Of a DNA stretch of 64,000 nucleotides, positions 34,016-42,906 are shown in pieces. A model generated the notes under the pieces. That model saw only the letters and a program-made list of their open reading frames with translations, made no database searches and was not told the origin of the DNA. Position 1 is the first letter of the stretch, and each line of letters begins with the position of its first letter. The position numbers and the translations under genes are program-made. The DNA is taken from positions 62,001 through 126,000 of the forward strand of contig NZ_LOPW02000017.1 of the NCBI RefSeq assembly GCF_001469875.2. The letters are read 5' to 3'. The stretch is from Haloferax marisrubri. GTDB taxonomy: Archaea > Halobacteriota > Halobacteria > Halobacteriales > Haloferacaceae.

Positions 34016-35347
34016 TCAGTTGTCGAACGGGTTTTCGATGTGGACCGTCTGCTCGCGGCCCGGGCCGACGCCGACGGCGTAAATCGGCACGTCGAGTTCG
34101 TCCGAGAGGTATTCGAGGTAGTCCTGTGCGGCGTCGGGGATGGCGTCGTAGCCCTCCTCGGCGACGGCCGCCCAGTCCACTTCCGGCCACGTGTCGAACT
34201 CCTTGACGACGGGTTCGCACTCGCCCCAGCGCTCGGTCGTCGCGGGCATGGTCAGGCGTTCTTCGCCTTCCAGTTCGTAGGCGTGGCCGACTTTGACCTC
34301 GTCGAGACCGGCGAGCACGTCGAGGTGGTTGACGGCGATGCCGGTGAAGCCGCTGACGCGGGCGGCGTGGCGGAGCATCGGCATGTCGAGCCAGCCGATG
34401 CGGCGCGGGCGGCCGGTGACGGTGCCGAACTCGCCGCCTTTCTCGCGGATGAAGTCCGCGAGTTCCTCCTCGCGCTCGTCGTCTTTCAGTTCGGTCGGCA
34501 TCGGGCCCTCGCCCACGCGGGAGAGATACGATTTGACGATGCCGACGACCTCGCCCTGTCCGACGACGGTCGGGCCGACGCCGGTGCCGGTGGCCGCGCC
34601 GCCCGCGGTCGGGTTCGAAGAAGTCACGTACGGGTAGCTCCCGTGGTCGATGTCGATGAGGGTGCCCTGTGCGCCCTCGAACATCACGTTGTCGCCGGCC
34701 TCACGGCGCTCGGCGAGGAAGTCGCCGCAGTTGACGGCCATGTCGTCCTCGCGGAGGCGGCGGCCGATTTCGGTGTACTCCTCGACGAGCGCTTCGACGT
34801 CGCACTCCTCGCCGGCTTCGAGGCCGTACACGTCCTCGATGAGCGCCTTCTTCTGGGGAACCACGTACTCCAGTCGCTGGCGGAGCACGTCGGGGTCGAG
34901 CAGGTCGCCGACGCGGATGCCGCGGCGGCCCGCCTTGTCCTCGTAGGTGGGGCCGATGCCGCGACCGGTCGTGCCGACGGTGAGGTCCGAGTCGGCCTTC
35001 GCCTCCTCTTCGATGTTGTCGAGGCGGCGGTGGTACGGCATGATGACGTGCGCGCGCTTGGCGAGGCGAACGTCGGGGTCGAGGCCGCGCTCGCGGAGGT
35101 CGTCAATCTCGGAGAACAGCGTCCGAGGGTTGATGACACAGCCGTTTCCGAGGACGCCGACCTTGTCGCGGACGGCCCCGCTCGGGACGAGCGAAAGCTT
35201 GTACTCCTCGCCGTCTTCGACGACGGTGTGGCCGGCGTTGTCGCCGCCCTGATAGCGGACGACGATGTCAGCGTCGCCGCCCCACAGGTCGACGAGCGCG
35301 CCTTTGCCCTCGTCGCCGAGTTGCGAACCGACGATGGTAACAGTCAT
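34016..35347 (-). CDS. purA: Adenylosuccinate synthetase
   Basis: The 443-residue enzyme begins MTVTIVGSQLGDEGKGALVD with the GDEGKG P-loop, then GDNAGHTVV (catalytic His), VGTTGRGIGPTYEDKAGRRG and ITVR-like GTVTGRPRRIGWLD. It joins IMP and Asp with GTP as the first committed step to AMP. Usual length. A TATA-like box at 35370 fits a leaderless start, and inverted repeats lie further upstream. Confidence 0.95.
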   Translation of the reverse strand: MTVTIVGSQLGDEGKGALVDLWGGDADIVVRYQGGDNAGHTVVEDGEEYKLSLVPSGAVRDKVGVLGNGCVINPRTLFSEIDDLRERGLDPDVRLAKRAHVIMPYHRRLDNIEEEAKADSDLTVGTTGRGIGPTYEDKAGRRGIRVGDLLDPDVLRQRLEYVVPQKKALIEDVYGLEAGEECDVEALVEEYTEIGRRLREDDMAVNCGDFLAERREAGDNVMFEGAQGTLIDIDHGSYPYVTSSNPTAGGAATGTGVGPTVVGQGEVVGIVKSYLSRVGEGPMPTELKDDEREEELADFIREKGGEFGTVTGRPRRIGWLDMPMLRHAARVSGFTGIAVNHLDVLAGLDEVKVGHAYELEGEERLTMPATTERWGECEPVVKEFDTWPEVDWAAVAEEGYDAIPDAAQDYLEYLSDELDVPIYAVGVGPGREQTVHIENPFDN

Positions 35348-35369
35348 ACGTCGGCCGTTCCCCGCGCCG

Positions 35370-35379
35370 GACTAAACAG
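35370..35379 (-). promoter_or_regulatory. TATA-like box for purA
   Basis: Minus-strand CTGTTTAGTC is centred about 27 nt before the ATG at 35347. Confidence 0.4.
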
Positions 35380-35423
35380 ATTACGGTCGCGGCCGACGAC
35401 CAATGCACGTTTGTGCCTAATTC

Positions 35424-35440
35424 TCTCGGCGTCGCCGAGA
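35424..35440. promoter_or_regulatory. Perfect inverted repeat between purA and the HTH gene
   Basis: TCTCGGC (35424-35430) and GCCGAGA (35434-35440) form a perfect 7-bp inverted repeat with GTC between. It lies ~75 nt upstream of purA. A second, looser pair ACGCCA (35444-35449) and TGGCGT (35461-35466) follows. These could be operators in the shared divergent promoter region. Confidence 0.4.
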
Positions 35441-35545
35441 AATACGCCATGAACACGCATTGGCGTGGCGACGGATAACACAACGGTTAATTAGTGTCCT
35501 CGTTAAGGTCGCGTTATCTCATTATTCGCCGACCGGGAGGGCAAG

Positions 35546-35555
35546 GCTTAAAGCC
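35546..35555 (+). promoter_or_regulatory. TATA-like box for the 101-aa HTH gene
   Basis: GCTTAAAGCC, itself palindromic, is centred about 30 nt before the ATG at 35580. Confidence 0.4.
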
Positions 35556-35579
35556 TCCCAAGAAGAGTTAACAAATGGC

Positions 35580-35885
35580 ATGATAGACCGACTTGAGAAG
35601 GAAGTCGATATGTTGGAGCGCCATCTCCAGGTCCTGAAGATGGTCATCGAAAGTGAGCCAATCGGCATCGTAAAGATGTCCAACGAGACTGGCTACCCGC
35701 ACCACAAGGTCCGCTACTCCCTCCGCGTTCTCGAAGAAGAGAACCTCATCGAACCCTCCAGCCAGGGCGCAATCACCACCGAGCGCACCCAGGAGTTCGT
35801 CGACGAACTCGACGACAAGCTCGACGAAATCGTCGGCAAGCTCGAATCGATGAAGATCGAGGAAGCGGCCGAAATCGAGAACTAA
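35580..35885 (+). CDS. Winged-helix protein with coiled-coil ends
   Basis: The 101-residue protein has an N-terminal helix (MIDRLEKEVDMLERHLQVLKMV), a winged-helix core SNETGYPHHKVRYSLRVLEEENLIEPSSQGAITT (about 34-67) and a C-terminal coiled coil DELDDKLDEIVGKLESM. This is a haloarchaeal one-domain predicted regulator. The helical ends suggest dimers. Codons are cleaner than in neighbours (high G/C wobble with AAG and ATC), as often in highly expressed genes. ATG 35580 follows the TATA-like box; target unknown. Confidence 0.8.
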   Translation: MIDRLEKEVDMLERHLQVLKMVIESEPIGIVKMSNETGYPHHKVRYSLRVLEEENLIEPSSQGAITTERTQEFVDELDDKLDEIVGKLESMKIEEAAEIEN

Positions 35886-36101
35886 CCACACTTCAGGCGC
35901 ACGCGGTCGTTCTATCCTGTTTCGTCCGACGAGTCTTTCCGGGCACGACATCGGACCGACCGCGTTAGCCGTGCTTCGATGCGGTCGGCACCGAACAGTT
36001 CCGACACGACACCACGGACACTCGCCGCGGTCGCTCTCCGAGCCCCGCGGTCGTTTCACTATCGCTCAGTAACGCCGACAGCCGCGGCGCTCCGCGCGCG
36101 A

Positions 36102-36130
36102 CCGGCAGACAAAGACAGCAAAACAGCGAC
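36102..36130 (-). terminator. Pyrimidine-rich terminator after the coiled-coil gene
   Basis: On the minus strand GCTGTTTTGCTGTCTTTGTC lies about 40-65 nt after the stop at 36167. It is the only T-rich patch in the 280-nt gap; nothing else was seen there. Confidence 0.35.
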
Positions 36131-36166
36131 AGCGCCGCCCGACGCGAGCGGCCGCCGACTCCCGAC

Positions 36167-38419
36167 TCAGAGGTCGGGGACGTTCAGGTGGAACTCGCCG
36201 CCGCGGGCCTCCACCAGACAGAGGTGGTAGCCCTGCTTCCGCGAGAGTTTCACGAAGCTCTTGCGCTTCGACCGGCTCAAGAGACCGCCGCCGGTCTCCT
36301 CGGTGGCGGCTTCCAGCGCCCCCGGTTCGAAGAAGCTCTTCGTGACCATGAACGCCGAGCCGAGCGTCTCTTTCGCGTCGGCGACGGCCTTCGAGTCCTT
36401 GATGAGTTGGGTGACCATCGGCTGGGTCGCCGGGTCCCGCGAGTCGTTCAGGTTCGCCACGAACAGCGGCTCGCCCATCTGGTCGCGGACGATGACGTCG
36501 AACTGCCGTGACTCGCTTTCGCCGTCGCCGATGGGAACCGAGACGCTCCCGTACAGTTCGATTCGGTCGGCCTTCGGAATCGAGTCGAAGACGCCGGCGA
36601 GGCTCGACCGGTTGCCCGTCTCGCCGATTTCGTAGAGCAGGTCGGTGACGACCCACTTGGCGAAGCCGTACTCGGGCGTCTCGTGGAGGAACTCCTCGTA
36701 GGGCTGGCCGTCGATTCCCAGCCCCTCCGCGTCGAACGTGGTGTGGTGTTCCAGCCGGAGGTTCTCGACGACCTCCTCGCGGGAGGCCTGCCCGTCGTGG
36801 GCCTTCTCCAGCGTCGCCTCGCCCTTGCGGGCGTAGCGGACGAACAGGTTCGTCCCGCGGAGCGCCTCGTCGGCCGACATGGTCCGGTCGGTCGACCGGA
36901 TGCCCGCCTCGTCGAGCTGTCCCCGGAGCCGTTCGACCTCGGATTCGAGTTCGGCGACGCGGTCTTCCAGCTCCTCGGCGCGCGAGCGGTGTTCGTCCCG
37001 CTCCTCGCGGAGGGCGTCGCGTTCGGATTCGAGCCGGTCGCGCTCGGACGACAGCGCCTCGACCCGCTCTTTGAGCGACTCGGCCTCGGCCGGGTCGACG
37101 GCGGACTCGCTCGGCGTCTGTTCGGACGGTTGAGCCTGCCGCTGGTTCGACCGCTGGCTCTGGTCGTTCGGCGACGGCCGCGACTCGCCGCCCGCTCCGC
37201 CCCGCGAGGGACGGTGATGCGTCGCTTGCGTCGTGTTCCCTCGGTGGCTTCGGGGCGTTCCGGGGCGGTCGTCCACGGACTCGCCCTTGGCGTCGCGGGG
37301 GTCGAGCGAGGGAATCGACCGGGCGTTTCGCCACTGTGCCTCGGCGGAGAACACGTCGTCGCCAGTTGCGCCGTCCTCGGCGAGCGGGTCCGGAGCCGCC
37401 GCCTCGCCGTTCTTCTTCGGGGCGTCGGTGACGACCGGCCCCTCGGCCGCCCTCGATGCCGCCGTCTCCGACTCGGTTGACTCCGAGGCCTGCGATTCGG
37501 CCGGGGCCGGGGCCGCAGACGGGTCGGCGGTCGTCTCGGTCCAGCCGTCGTCCGGCTCTGCCGACGCGGATGGCTCCGCGTCGTCGACACCCGCGTCGGC
37601 CGAGGCCTCCGCGGGACTCGGGTCGTCGTCCGCCGGAACGTCCGTGACCGTCGGCTCGTCGCCGACGGGTTCGCCGCCGTCGCTGTCGCCGTCAACATCG
37701 GCGTCGGCGGTCGTCTCGGACGCCGCGTCGTCGGTCGCGCCGGTCGACCCCGATTCGTCGGTCGCGGTCGCCGCGGCCGTGTCGTCGGATGGGTCCGTGG
37801 CGTTGGCTTCGTCCTCCAACCCCGAAACGCCGCCCGCGGCGGCGACTCCGGCCGTGTCGTCGTCTTCCTCGTCGGATTCGGGCTCGGGGATATCGACGAG
37901 GTCGATGTCGACGTCGTAGACCTTGTAGATGCCAATCTCGTCGCTCGCGCGCTCGAACGCCTCGTCGCCGGTGATGAGCCGCTTGCTGTTGCCGACGAAG
38001 GCGGCGCTCATCGACTTCCCCCCGTGGTAGACGACGAAGTAGTCGCCCGAGAGCACGTTCTCGGACAGTTCGACGTAGCCCGTGAAGCCGCCCGCCGAGA
38101 GCGTTCCGTCGGCGTCCTCGAGCGGCGTCTCCTCGGTGTAGTACTGCGCGCGGATGTCGCCGCCGGTCTCCCGCATCGCGTACAGAAGCGGCAGCGCCGG
38201 GTCCGGTGCGCGGTGCGCCTCGAACGATTCACCCTCGAAATCGGCGACCATCCCGTCGAAAACCCCGAGGAGACGGCCGTTGAGCATGAATCCCCACGTC
38301 ATGCCTGCGACGACGGCTCCTGTGAAGCCGCCGTCCGCGAGCGACCGGAGGCCACCGTAGCCTCGCTCGGCGGGCGCGGAATCCCACCCGGTCACCGCGT
38401 CGATAATCTCGCTATCCAT
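36167..38419 (-). CDS. Large acidic coiled-coil protein (DUF7527-like)
   Basis: The 750-residue protein has three parts. Residues 1-180 are globular and start MDSEIIDAVTGWDSAPAERGYGG. Residues about 180-440 are a disordered acidic linker rich in Asp, Ala, Thr and Ser. A coiled coil at about 448-515 (LKERVEALSSERDRLESERD ... ERLRGQLDEAG) leads to a C-terminal globular domain (520-750) with DVIVRDQMGEPLFVANLN, resembling restriction-endonuclease-like folds, and ending HLNVPDL. No signal or membrane helix. Function unknown. The TATA-like box at 38445 supports the start. Confidence 0.75.
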   Translation of the reverse strand: MDSEIIDAVTGWDSAPAERGYGGLRSLADGGFTGAVVAGMTWGFMLNGRLLGVFDGMVADFEGESFEAHRAPDPALPLLYAMRETGGDIRAQYYTEETPLEDADGTLSAGGFTGYVELSENVLSGDYFVVYHGGKSMSAAFVGNSKRLITGDEAFERASDEIGIYKVYDVDIDLVDIPEPESDEEDDDTAGVAAAGGVSGLEDEANATDPSDDTAAATATDESGSTGATDDAASETTADADVDGDSDGGEPVGDEPTVTDVPADDDPSPAEASADAGVDDAEPSASAEPDDGWTETTADPSAAPAPAESQASESTESETAASRAAEGPVVTDAPKKNGEAAAPDPLAEDGATGDDVFSAEAQWRNARSIPSLDPRDAKGESVDDRPGTPRSHRGNTTQATHHRPSRGGAGGESRPSPNDQSQRSNQRQAQPSEQTPSESAVDPAEAESLKERVEALSSERDRLESERDALREERDEHRSRAEELEDRVAELESEVERLRGQLDEAGIRSTDRTMSADEALRGTNLFVRYARKGEATLEKAHDGQASREEVVENLRLEHHTTFDAEGLGIDGQPYEEFLHETPEYGFAKWVVTDLLYEIGETGNRSSLAGVFDSIPKADRIELYGSVSVPIGDGESESRQFDVIVRDQMGEPLFVANLNDSRDPATQPMVTQLIKDSKAVADAKETLGSAFMVTKSFFEPGALEAATEETGGGLLSRSKRKSFVKLSRKQGYHLCLVEARGGEFHLNVPDL

Positions 38420-38444
38420 TTGGCGTTACATCACCGGAACCGAA

Positions 38445-38456
38445 TCAAATACTTTC
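38445..38456 (-). promoter_or_regulatory. TATA-like box for the coiled-coil gene
   Basis: Minus-strand GAAAGTATTTGA is centred about 30 nt before the ATG at 38419. Confidence 0.4.
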
Positions 38457-38622
38457 CGGGCGAATCGAGCGAACGTTTCGCACAGTTCACATTTCAGCGT
38501 GCCCGCTGTGACCGATTCGCTCGCGTCTGCCACGTCTGTCGGGCCGGTCGGTTCGGATTCGGGTTGAGTCGGTCAGACCGGTTCGACCGAGTCGGGTCAG
38601 GTCGGGCCGTCCTCGGGAGAAC

Positions 38623-38631
38623 GGTTATACG
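38623..38631 (+). promoter_or_regulatory. TATA-like box fixing a GTG start
   Basis: GGTTATACG is centred 27 nt before the GTG at 38654 and supports that start over an in-frame extension reaching back to 38024. Confidence 0.45.
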
Positions 38632-38653
38632 AGTCCGCCGAGACGGGGCGGTC

Positions 38654-39559
38654 GTGACCAGTCACGACGACCGGTTCGTCCACTACCTCCGCGCGAAGGA
38701 GTCCGTGGACGACCGCGCGCTCCACCGACCGACCCTCGCGAGCCTCATCGACCGGCTGGAGGCGCGCGCCGAGTCGCGGTCGGGAGAGCCGCTCCGCGTC
38801 GTCTCGGTCGGCGCGGGGACGGGCGCGATGTGTCGGCGGCTCCTCTCGTGGGGCGTCTTCGACGCGCACGACGAGATAAAGTACGTCATGGTCGACCGGA
38901 CGCGCGGGATGGCCGACCACGCGGCCGCGGCGTTCGCCAAGTGGGCGCGCGCCGCCGGCTGGACCGCCGAGCCGACACCCGACGGCTTCCGTATCGACCG
39001 CCACGGTCGAAGCGTCTCGCTCACCTACGTGACGAGCGACATCTTCGAGGCGATGACGGTCCTCCCGAAGGCGATCGACCTCGTGGTCGCGCACGCGGTC
39101 CTCGACGTGCTCCCGCTCCGCCGCGCGGTTGACGCGCTCCTCTCGCGGCTGACCGACGAGGGCCTCTTTTACGCGCCCATCACGTTCGACGGGAGAACCG
39201 CGTTCCGCCCGAGGCACCCCGCCGACGACGTGGTGCTCAGCGCGTACCACGGGACGATGCGGGGCGACGACCGCGCGGGGCCGGACACCGGTTCCGACCT
39301 CCTCTCTACCCTCCCGGAACTCGGCGCGCCGGTCGTCGCGGCCGGCGGCTCCGACTGGGTCGTCCACCCGCCGCACGACGACGAGGCGCGCATCTTCCTC
39401 GACCGCATCCTCGGCTTCGTCGAGGAGTCCGTCGGCGCGTCGGGCGCGGTCGACCGCGCGACGCTCAACGGCTGGCTCGACGCCCGACACGACGCCCTCG
39501 CGGGCGACGAACTCGCGTACGTCGCTCACAACCTCGACGTGTTGGCCGAACTCGACTGA
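38654..39559 (+). CDS. SAM-dependent methyltransferase-like protein
   Basis: The 301-residue protein starts at GTG 38654 (VTSHDDRFVHYLRAKESVDD). It has motif I LRVVSVGAGTGAMCRRLLSW, an acidic strand-2 end YVMVDRTRGM, and IDLVVAHAVLDVLPLRRAVDALL in the motif IV region. These fit a class I methyltransferase fold. The C-terminal part (HPADDVVLSAYHGTMR ...) is haloarchaea-specific. Substrate unknown. It is convergent with a CDP-alcohol phosphatidyltransferase, with stops adjacent (39559/39560). Confidence 0.75.
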   Translation: MTSHDDRFVHYLRAKESVDDRALHRPTLASLIDRLEARAESRSGEPLRVVSVGAGTGAMCRRLLSWGVFDAHDEIKYVMVDRTRGMADHAAAAFAKWARAAGWTAEPTPDGFRIDRHGRSVSLTYVTSDIFEAMTVLPKAIDLVVAHAVLDVLPLRRAVDALLSRLTDEGLFYAPITFDGRTAFRPRHPADDVVLSAYHGTMRGDDRAGPDTGSDLLSTLPELGAPVVAAGGSDWVVHPPHDDEARIFLDRILGFVEESVGASGAVDRATLNGWLDARHDALAGDELAYVAHNLDVLAELD

Positions 39560-40438
39560 TTATTCCGGGGCGGACGCGTCTCCGTCGCCCTCGCTCCCGA
39601 GTCGTCCCGAGACGTAGCCCCAGTCCCGAGCGAACCCGAGCAGGAGCGCCGCCGCCGCGACCCCGGTCACGAGGGGCATCCACGAGTCGAAGACGCCGGG
39701 TGCGAGCGCGAGTGGAACGACAGCCATCTGGACGCTGGCGAGGACGCGCCGCGAGGCGCGGGGCGGAAGGTCGAACGTCGGCCGGTCCGCCCGCTCGCGG
39801 ACCCTGAGCCCGAGGAGAAAGACGTACCGCGCCGCCCCGACCGAGAGGTACCACCACGCGAGTTCTCCGAGGAGGACGCCCGCGAGGGGGGCGACGAGGA
39901 GGCCGAAGGCGTCGACCGCGGTGTCGAGTCGCGCGCCGAGGCGACTGACGCGGTCGAGTCGGCGGGCGAGCGCCCCGTCGAGCGCGTCGAGCGCGGCGGC
40001 GACCCCGTAGCCGACGGCGGCGGCCCACGCCCACGACGGACTCAGCGGGCCGTGGAGCGCCACGCCGGCGATGCCCGCGACGCCCGCGACGAGGAATCCG
40101 CGGGCGAGCGTGACGGCGGTCGGCACGCCCAGGCCGTCGTAAGGGCGACCCGGTTCCGCCGACTCGGACGCGCGACCACCCTCGGGTGCGACGTTCTCGT
40201 CCGCGTTCGCGTAGGCGTACGCGCAGAGTCCGACGACGACGAGCAGGGTCCCGGCGGCCCACGTCGCCGCGGCCGTCTCGGGCGAGGGGTCGGCCCACGA
40301 GACGAGCCACACCCACTCGGTCGCGAGGAGCACGCCGGACACCAGCGTGGCCGCGGCCGCCGCGCCGCCGGTTTCGAGCACGCGGCGTCTCGTTCGGCGG
40401 GTCGTCGGCGAGGTCCCGCCGTCGGTCGAGAGCGTCAC
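39560..40438 (-). CDS. CDP-alcohol phosphatidyltransferase family membrane protein
   Basis: The 292-residue protein has the family motif D-x2-DG-x2-AR-x8-G-x3-D-x3-D in full: Asp151, Asp154-Gly155, Ala158-Arg159, Gly168, Asp172 and Asp176 (ALDALDGALARR ... RLGARLDTAVD). About six helices follow and precede it. It would transfer a CDP-activated lipid head or isoprenoid to an alcohol acceptor, as in archaeal phospholipid synthesis; the acceptor is not evident. The only usable start is GTG 40438. A separate serine-transferring paralogue lies at 47043. Confidence 0.82.
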   Translation of the reverse strand: MTLSTDGGTSPTTRRTRRRVLETGGAAAAATLVSGVLLATEWVWLVSWADPSPETAAATWAAGTLLVVVGLCAYAYANADENVAPEGGRASESAEPGRPYDGLGVPTAVTLARGFLVAGVAGIAGVALHGPLSPSWAWAAAVGYGVAAALDALDGALARRLDRVSRLGARLDTAVDAFGLLVAPLAGVLLGELAWWYLSVGAARYVFLLGLRVRERADRPTFDLPPRASRRVLASVQMAVVPLALAPGVFDSWMPLVTGVAAAALLLGFARDWGYVSGRLGSEGDGDASAPE

Positions 40439-40542
40439 GGTCGCCGACTGTCGCCTCGGCGGTCGGACGGTGTGCTACACATACCCGTACTGGGGGACGG
40501 ATGTCGGTTAAGTATTCCTCGGGTAACAGGTCCGCGGCCGAA

Positions 40543-40896
40543 TCACGGACGGCGCGTGTGGTCGGGGTTGCGGCTCCGAAGTTCGACCGCGCCGAGGAGG
40601 AGCAGATAGGTCGAGAGTCCGGCCGCGACGACGAGTAACGACGCCGGCCCGAAGACGGCGACGCCGAGGACGGTCCCCACGATGGCGAGCACGACGGACG
40701 CGGCTCGGACACCCCGCCGCTCCCACAGTCTGCGGACGACCGACGCCCGAAGCGACAGCGCCGCTTCTAGTGCGAGCGCCCCGGCGACGCCGACGAGGAC
40801 CGGTTCGAGCGTCACCGGCGTTCGCAGGAGCGCCGCCGCGGTCGCGACGGGGACAAGAACCACTCCCGCGAGCGCGGCGTCCCGTCGGCGAGTCAT
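40543..40896 (-). CDS. Small membrane protein
   Basis: The 117-residue protein has four hydrophobic segments (LAGVVLVPVATAAALL, PVLVGVAGALALEAALSL, SVVLAIVGTVLGVAVF, LLVVAAGLSTYLLLLGAV) and a charged C-terminus. No family is recognised. It is divergent from the potassium channel, with only 53 bp between their ATGs, and may be co-regulated. Confidence 0.6.
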   Translation of the reverse strand: MTRRRDAALAGVVLVPVATAAALLRTPVTLEPVLVGVAGALALEAALSLRASVVRRLWERRGVRAASVVLAIVGTVLGVAVFGPASLLVVAAGLSTYLLLLGAVELRSRNPDHTRRP

Positions 40897-40918
40897 GAGA
40901 GCACTACCGTGTCAGGAC

Positions 40919-40928
40919 GCTTTTAGCC
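40919..40928 (+). promoter_or_regulatory. TATA-like box for the channel gene
   Basis: GCTTTTAGCC is centred about 27 nt before the ATG at 40950. Confidence 0.4.
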
Positions 40929-40949
40929 ACCGGCGCACATAGCCCGACT

Positions 40950-42608
40950 ATGTCTATTTCGGGCGACGGCCCCGGGTTGTCGAAGGCGAAGCGACGACTC
41001 GGTCGCTATCTCACGGGGGCCGGGCTGTTGATGCTCGCGTTCTCCATCGCCTACCAGTGGGCGGCGGGCTTTTTCGCCGGCGAAGATATCACCTTCCTGC
41101 AGGCGGTCCACGTCGTCGTCGAGACGTTCACGACGACGGGCTACGGCGAACAGACCCGGTTCTGGGTCGACCACCCGCCGTTGCTCATTCTGTCGATTCT
41201 GATGCAACTCACGGGCGTCACGACCGTCTTCCTCACGCTCCCGCTGTTTCTCGTCCCGCTCGTCGAAGACGCCCTGCGGACCGCGCCGCCGACGACCTCG
41301 ACCCACACGGACCACGTCGTCATCTGTACGTTCACCCCCCGCGGCGACGCCCTCGTGGACGAACTCGACTCGATGGACGTTCCCTACGTGATTCTCGAAG
41401 CCGACCGCGACCGCGCCGAGGAACTGCACGGCGAGGGCTACGAGGTCGTCCACGGCGACCCCGAGGCCATCGAGTCGCTCGACGCGGCGAACGCGGCCGA
41501 GGCGCTCGCCATCGTCGCCGACGACGACGACGAGACGAACGCGAGCATCATCCTCGCCGCGAAGCAGGCCGCGCCGGACGCCCGCGTGGTCAGCCTCATC
41601 GAGGACCCCGAGGTCGCGGACTACCACCGCTACGCCGGGGCCGACCGGGTCGTCTCACCGCGCCGGCTCCTCGGCGAGAGCCTCGCCAGCAAGGCGACCA
41701 CGTCTATCTCCTCGGAACTCGGCGACGCCATCGAAATCGGCGAGGACTTCGAAGTCGCGGAACTGCTCGTCCAGCGCGGAAGCCCCGTCGAGGGCCGGAC
41801 TATCGCCGAAAGCGGCATCGGTGGCGTCACCGGCGTCAACGTCATCGGCGCGTGGTTCACCGGCGAGTTCGTCTCGCCGCCCGCACCGGACGCCGTCATC
41901 GACGAACACACCATCCTGCTCGTCGTCGGCCGCGAGAAGCAACTCGAAGAACTCCGCGCGCTGACGCTGTCGTCGGCGCGGCGGTTCCGCCGCGGAACCG
42001 TCATCGTCGCCGGATACGGGGAGGTCGGGTCGACCGCGGCCGAGACGCTGGCGAGCGCCGGCGTCCCGCACCTCGTCGTCGACAAACAGGACAAGCCCGG
42101 CGTCGACCTCGTGGGCGACATCACCGAACCCCAGACGCTCACCGAGGCGAACGTCTCGGAGGCCCGCGGCGTCCTCCTCGCGCTCGACAACGACACCACG
42201 GCCGTCTTCGCCACGCTCGTCTCCGAGCGCGTCTCCGAGGAGACGGAGGTCATCGCCCGCGCCAACGAGACCGAGAGCATCGCCAAACTCTACCGCGCCG
42301 GCGCTGACTACGTGCTCGCGCTGTCGACGGTCGCCGGCCGGATGCTCGCCTCGACGGTGCTCGACGAGGAGGTCATCGCGCCGCAGTCCCAGATAGAAAT
42401 CGTCCGGACCCACGCGCCCGGCCTCGTGGGGCGGACGCTCGCCGGGGCCGACGTTCGCGCCCGAACGAACTGCACCATCATCGCCGTCGAGCGAAACGGG
42501 ACGCTCGTCACCGAAATCGGGCCGGAGTTCCGCGTCGAAGCCGACGACGACCTCGTCGTCGCCGGCGTGGACGAAGACATCTACCGGTTCAACGAACAGT
42601 TCGGGTGA
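40950..42608 (+). CDS. Potassium channel with two RCK domains
   Basis: The 552-residue protein has two membrane helices around a pore with selectivity filter TTTGYGE (61-67), then two RCK regions. The first starts HVVICTFTPRGDALVDELD, in which the usual GxGxxG is lost; the second has an intact VIVAGYGEVGSTAAETL and VVDKQDKPG. TrkA_C domains lie at about 252-325 and 460-548. The layout is MthK-like but with tandem RCK units in one chain. It probably gates K+ flux in response to nucleotide or Ca2+, important in a salt-in halophile. Confidence 0.9.
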   Translation: MSISGDGPGLSKAKRRLGRYLTGAGLLMLAFSIAYQWAAGFFAGEDITFLQAVHVVVETFTTTGYGEQTRFWVDHPPLLILSILMQLTGVTTVFLTLPLFLVPLVEDALRTAPPTTSTHTDHVVICTFTPRGDALVDELDSMDVPYVILEADRDRAEELHGEGYEVVHGDPEAIESLDAANAAEALAIVADDDDETNASIILAAKQAAPDARVVSLIEDPEVADYHRYAGADRVVSPRRLLGESLASKATTSISSELGDAIEIGEDFEVAELLVQRGSPVEGRTIAESGIGGVTGVNVIGAWFTGEFVSPPAPDAVIDEHTILLVVGREKQLEELRALTLSSARRFRRGTVIVAGYGEVGSTAAETLASAGVPHLVVDKQDKPGVDLVGDITEPQTLTEANVSEARGVLLALDNDTTAVFATLVSERVSEETEVIARANETESIAKLYRAGADYVLALSTVAGRMLASTVLDEEVIAPQSQIEIVRTHAPGLVGRTLAGADVRARTNCTIIAVERNGTLVTEIGPEFRVEADDDLVVAGVDEDIYRFNEQFG

Positions 42609-42906
42609 GCGGCCGCTGGCGGGGTTCGGATGCGGGGATGATTCGAATGCGGCCGAGGATTCGGATGTGACCGAGGATTCAGGTGCAGCGATGATTCGGA
42701 CGCGGTCGCGGCTCTCGGTCGTGTAGCGGACCCGCCGCTCGGCGGTCGAGAAGTCCGACACGTCCACGTCGCGTCCGGGACGTGGACCGAACAACCCATG
42801 GCAGTGGACGCCCGTTACCGTCCCTCGACAGGACGTGCCGGCGTCCGTGGCTCTCGGAGGAGTCGGCTAAAAAGAATCGGTTGCGTCGCGTCGCGGCGAC
42901 GGACAG
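42609..42906. repeat. Intergenic region with imperfect 17-19-bp tandem repeat
   Basis: Five near-copies of a unit like GATTCGGATGCGGCCGAG run from 42623 to 42711 (starts at 42623, 42640, 42658, 42676 and 42693), beginning 14 nt after the channel stop. The rest of the 298-nt gap has an AT patch at about 42870-42880 (GGCTAAAAAGAATCGG) and no supported gene. Confidence 0.6.

Noticed and set aside
38024..38653. N-terminal extension of the methyltransferase-like gene
   Set aside because: It is antisense to the coiled-coil gene; a TATA-like box sits 27 nt before GTG 38654, the better start.
42623..42711. CRISPR array
   Set aside because: Repeats are short, degenerate and directly adjacent, with no spacers; no cas genes are nearby.
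41655..42794. Minus-strand frame over the channel gene with ESSxxxESS-like repeats
   Set aside because: It is antisense to a well-supported channel; its repeat part is the tandem repeat at 42623-42711, and its only early start is TTG. A remnant gene at 42700-42780 cannot be excluded but is not supported.
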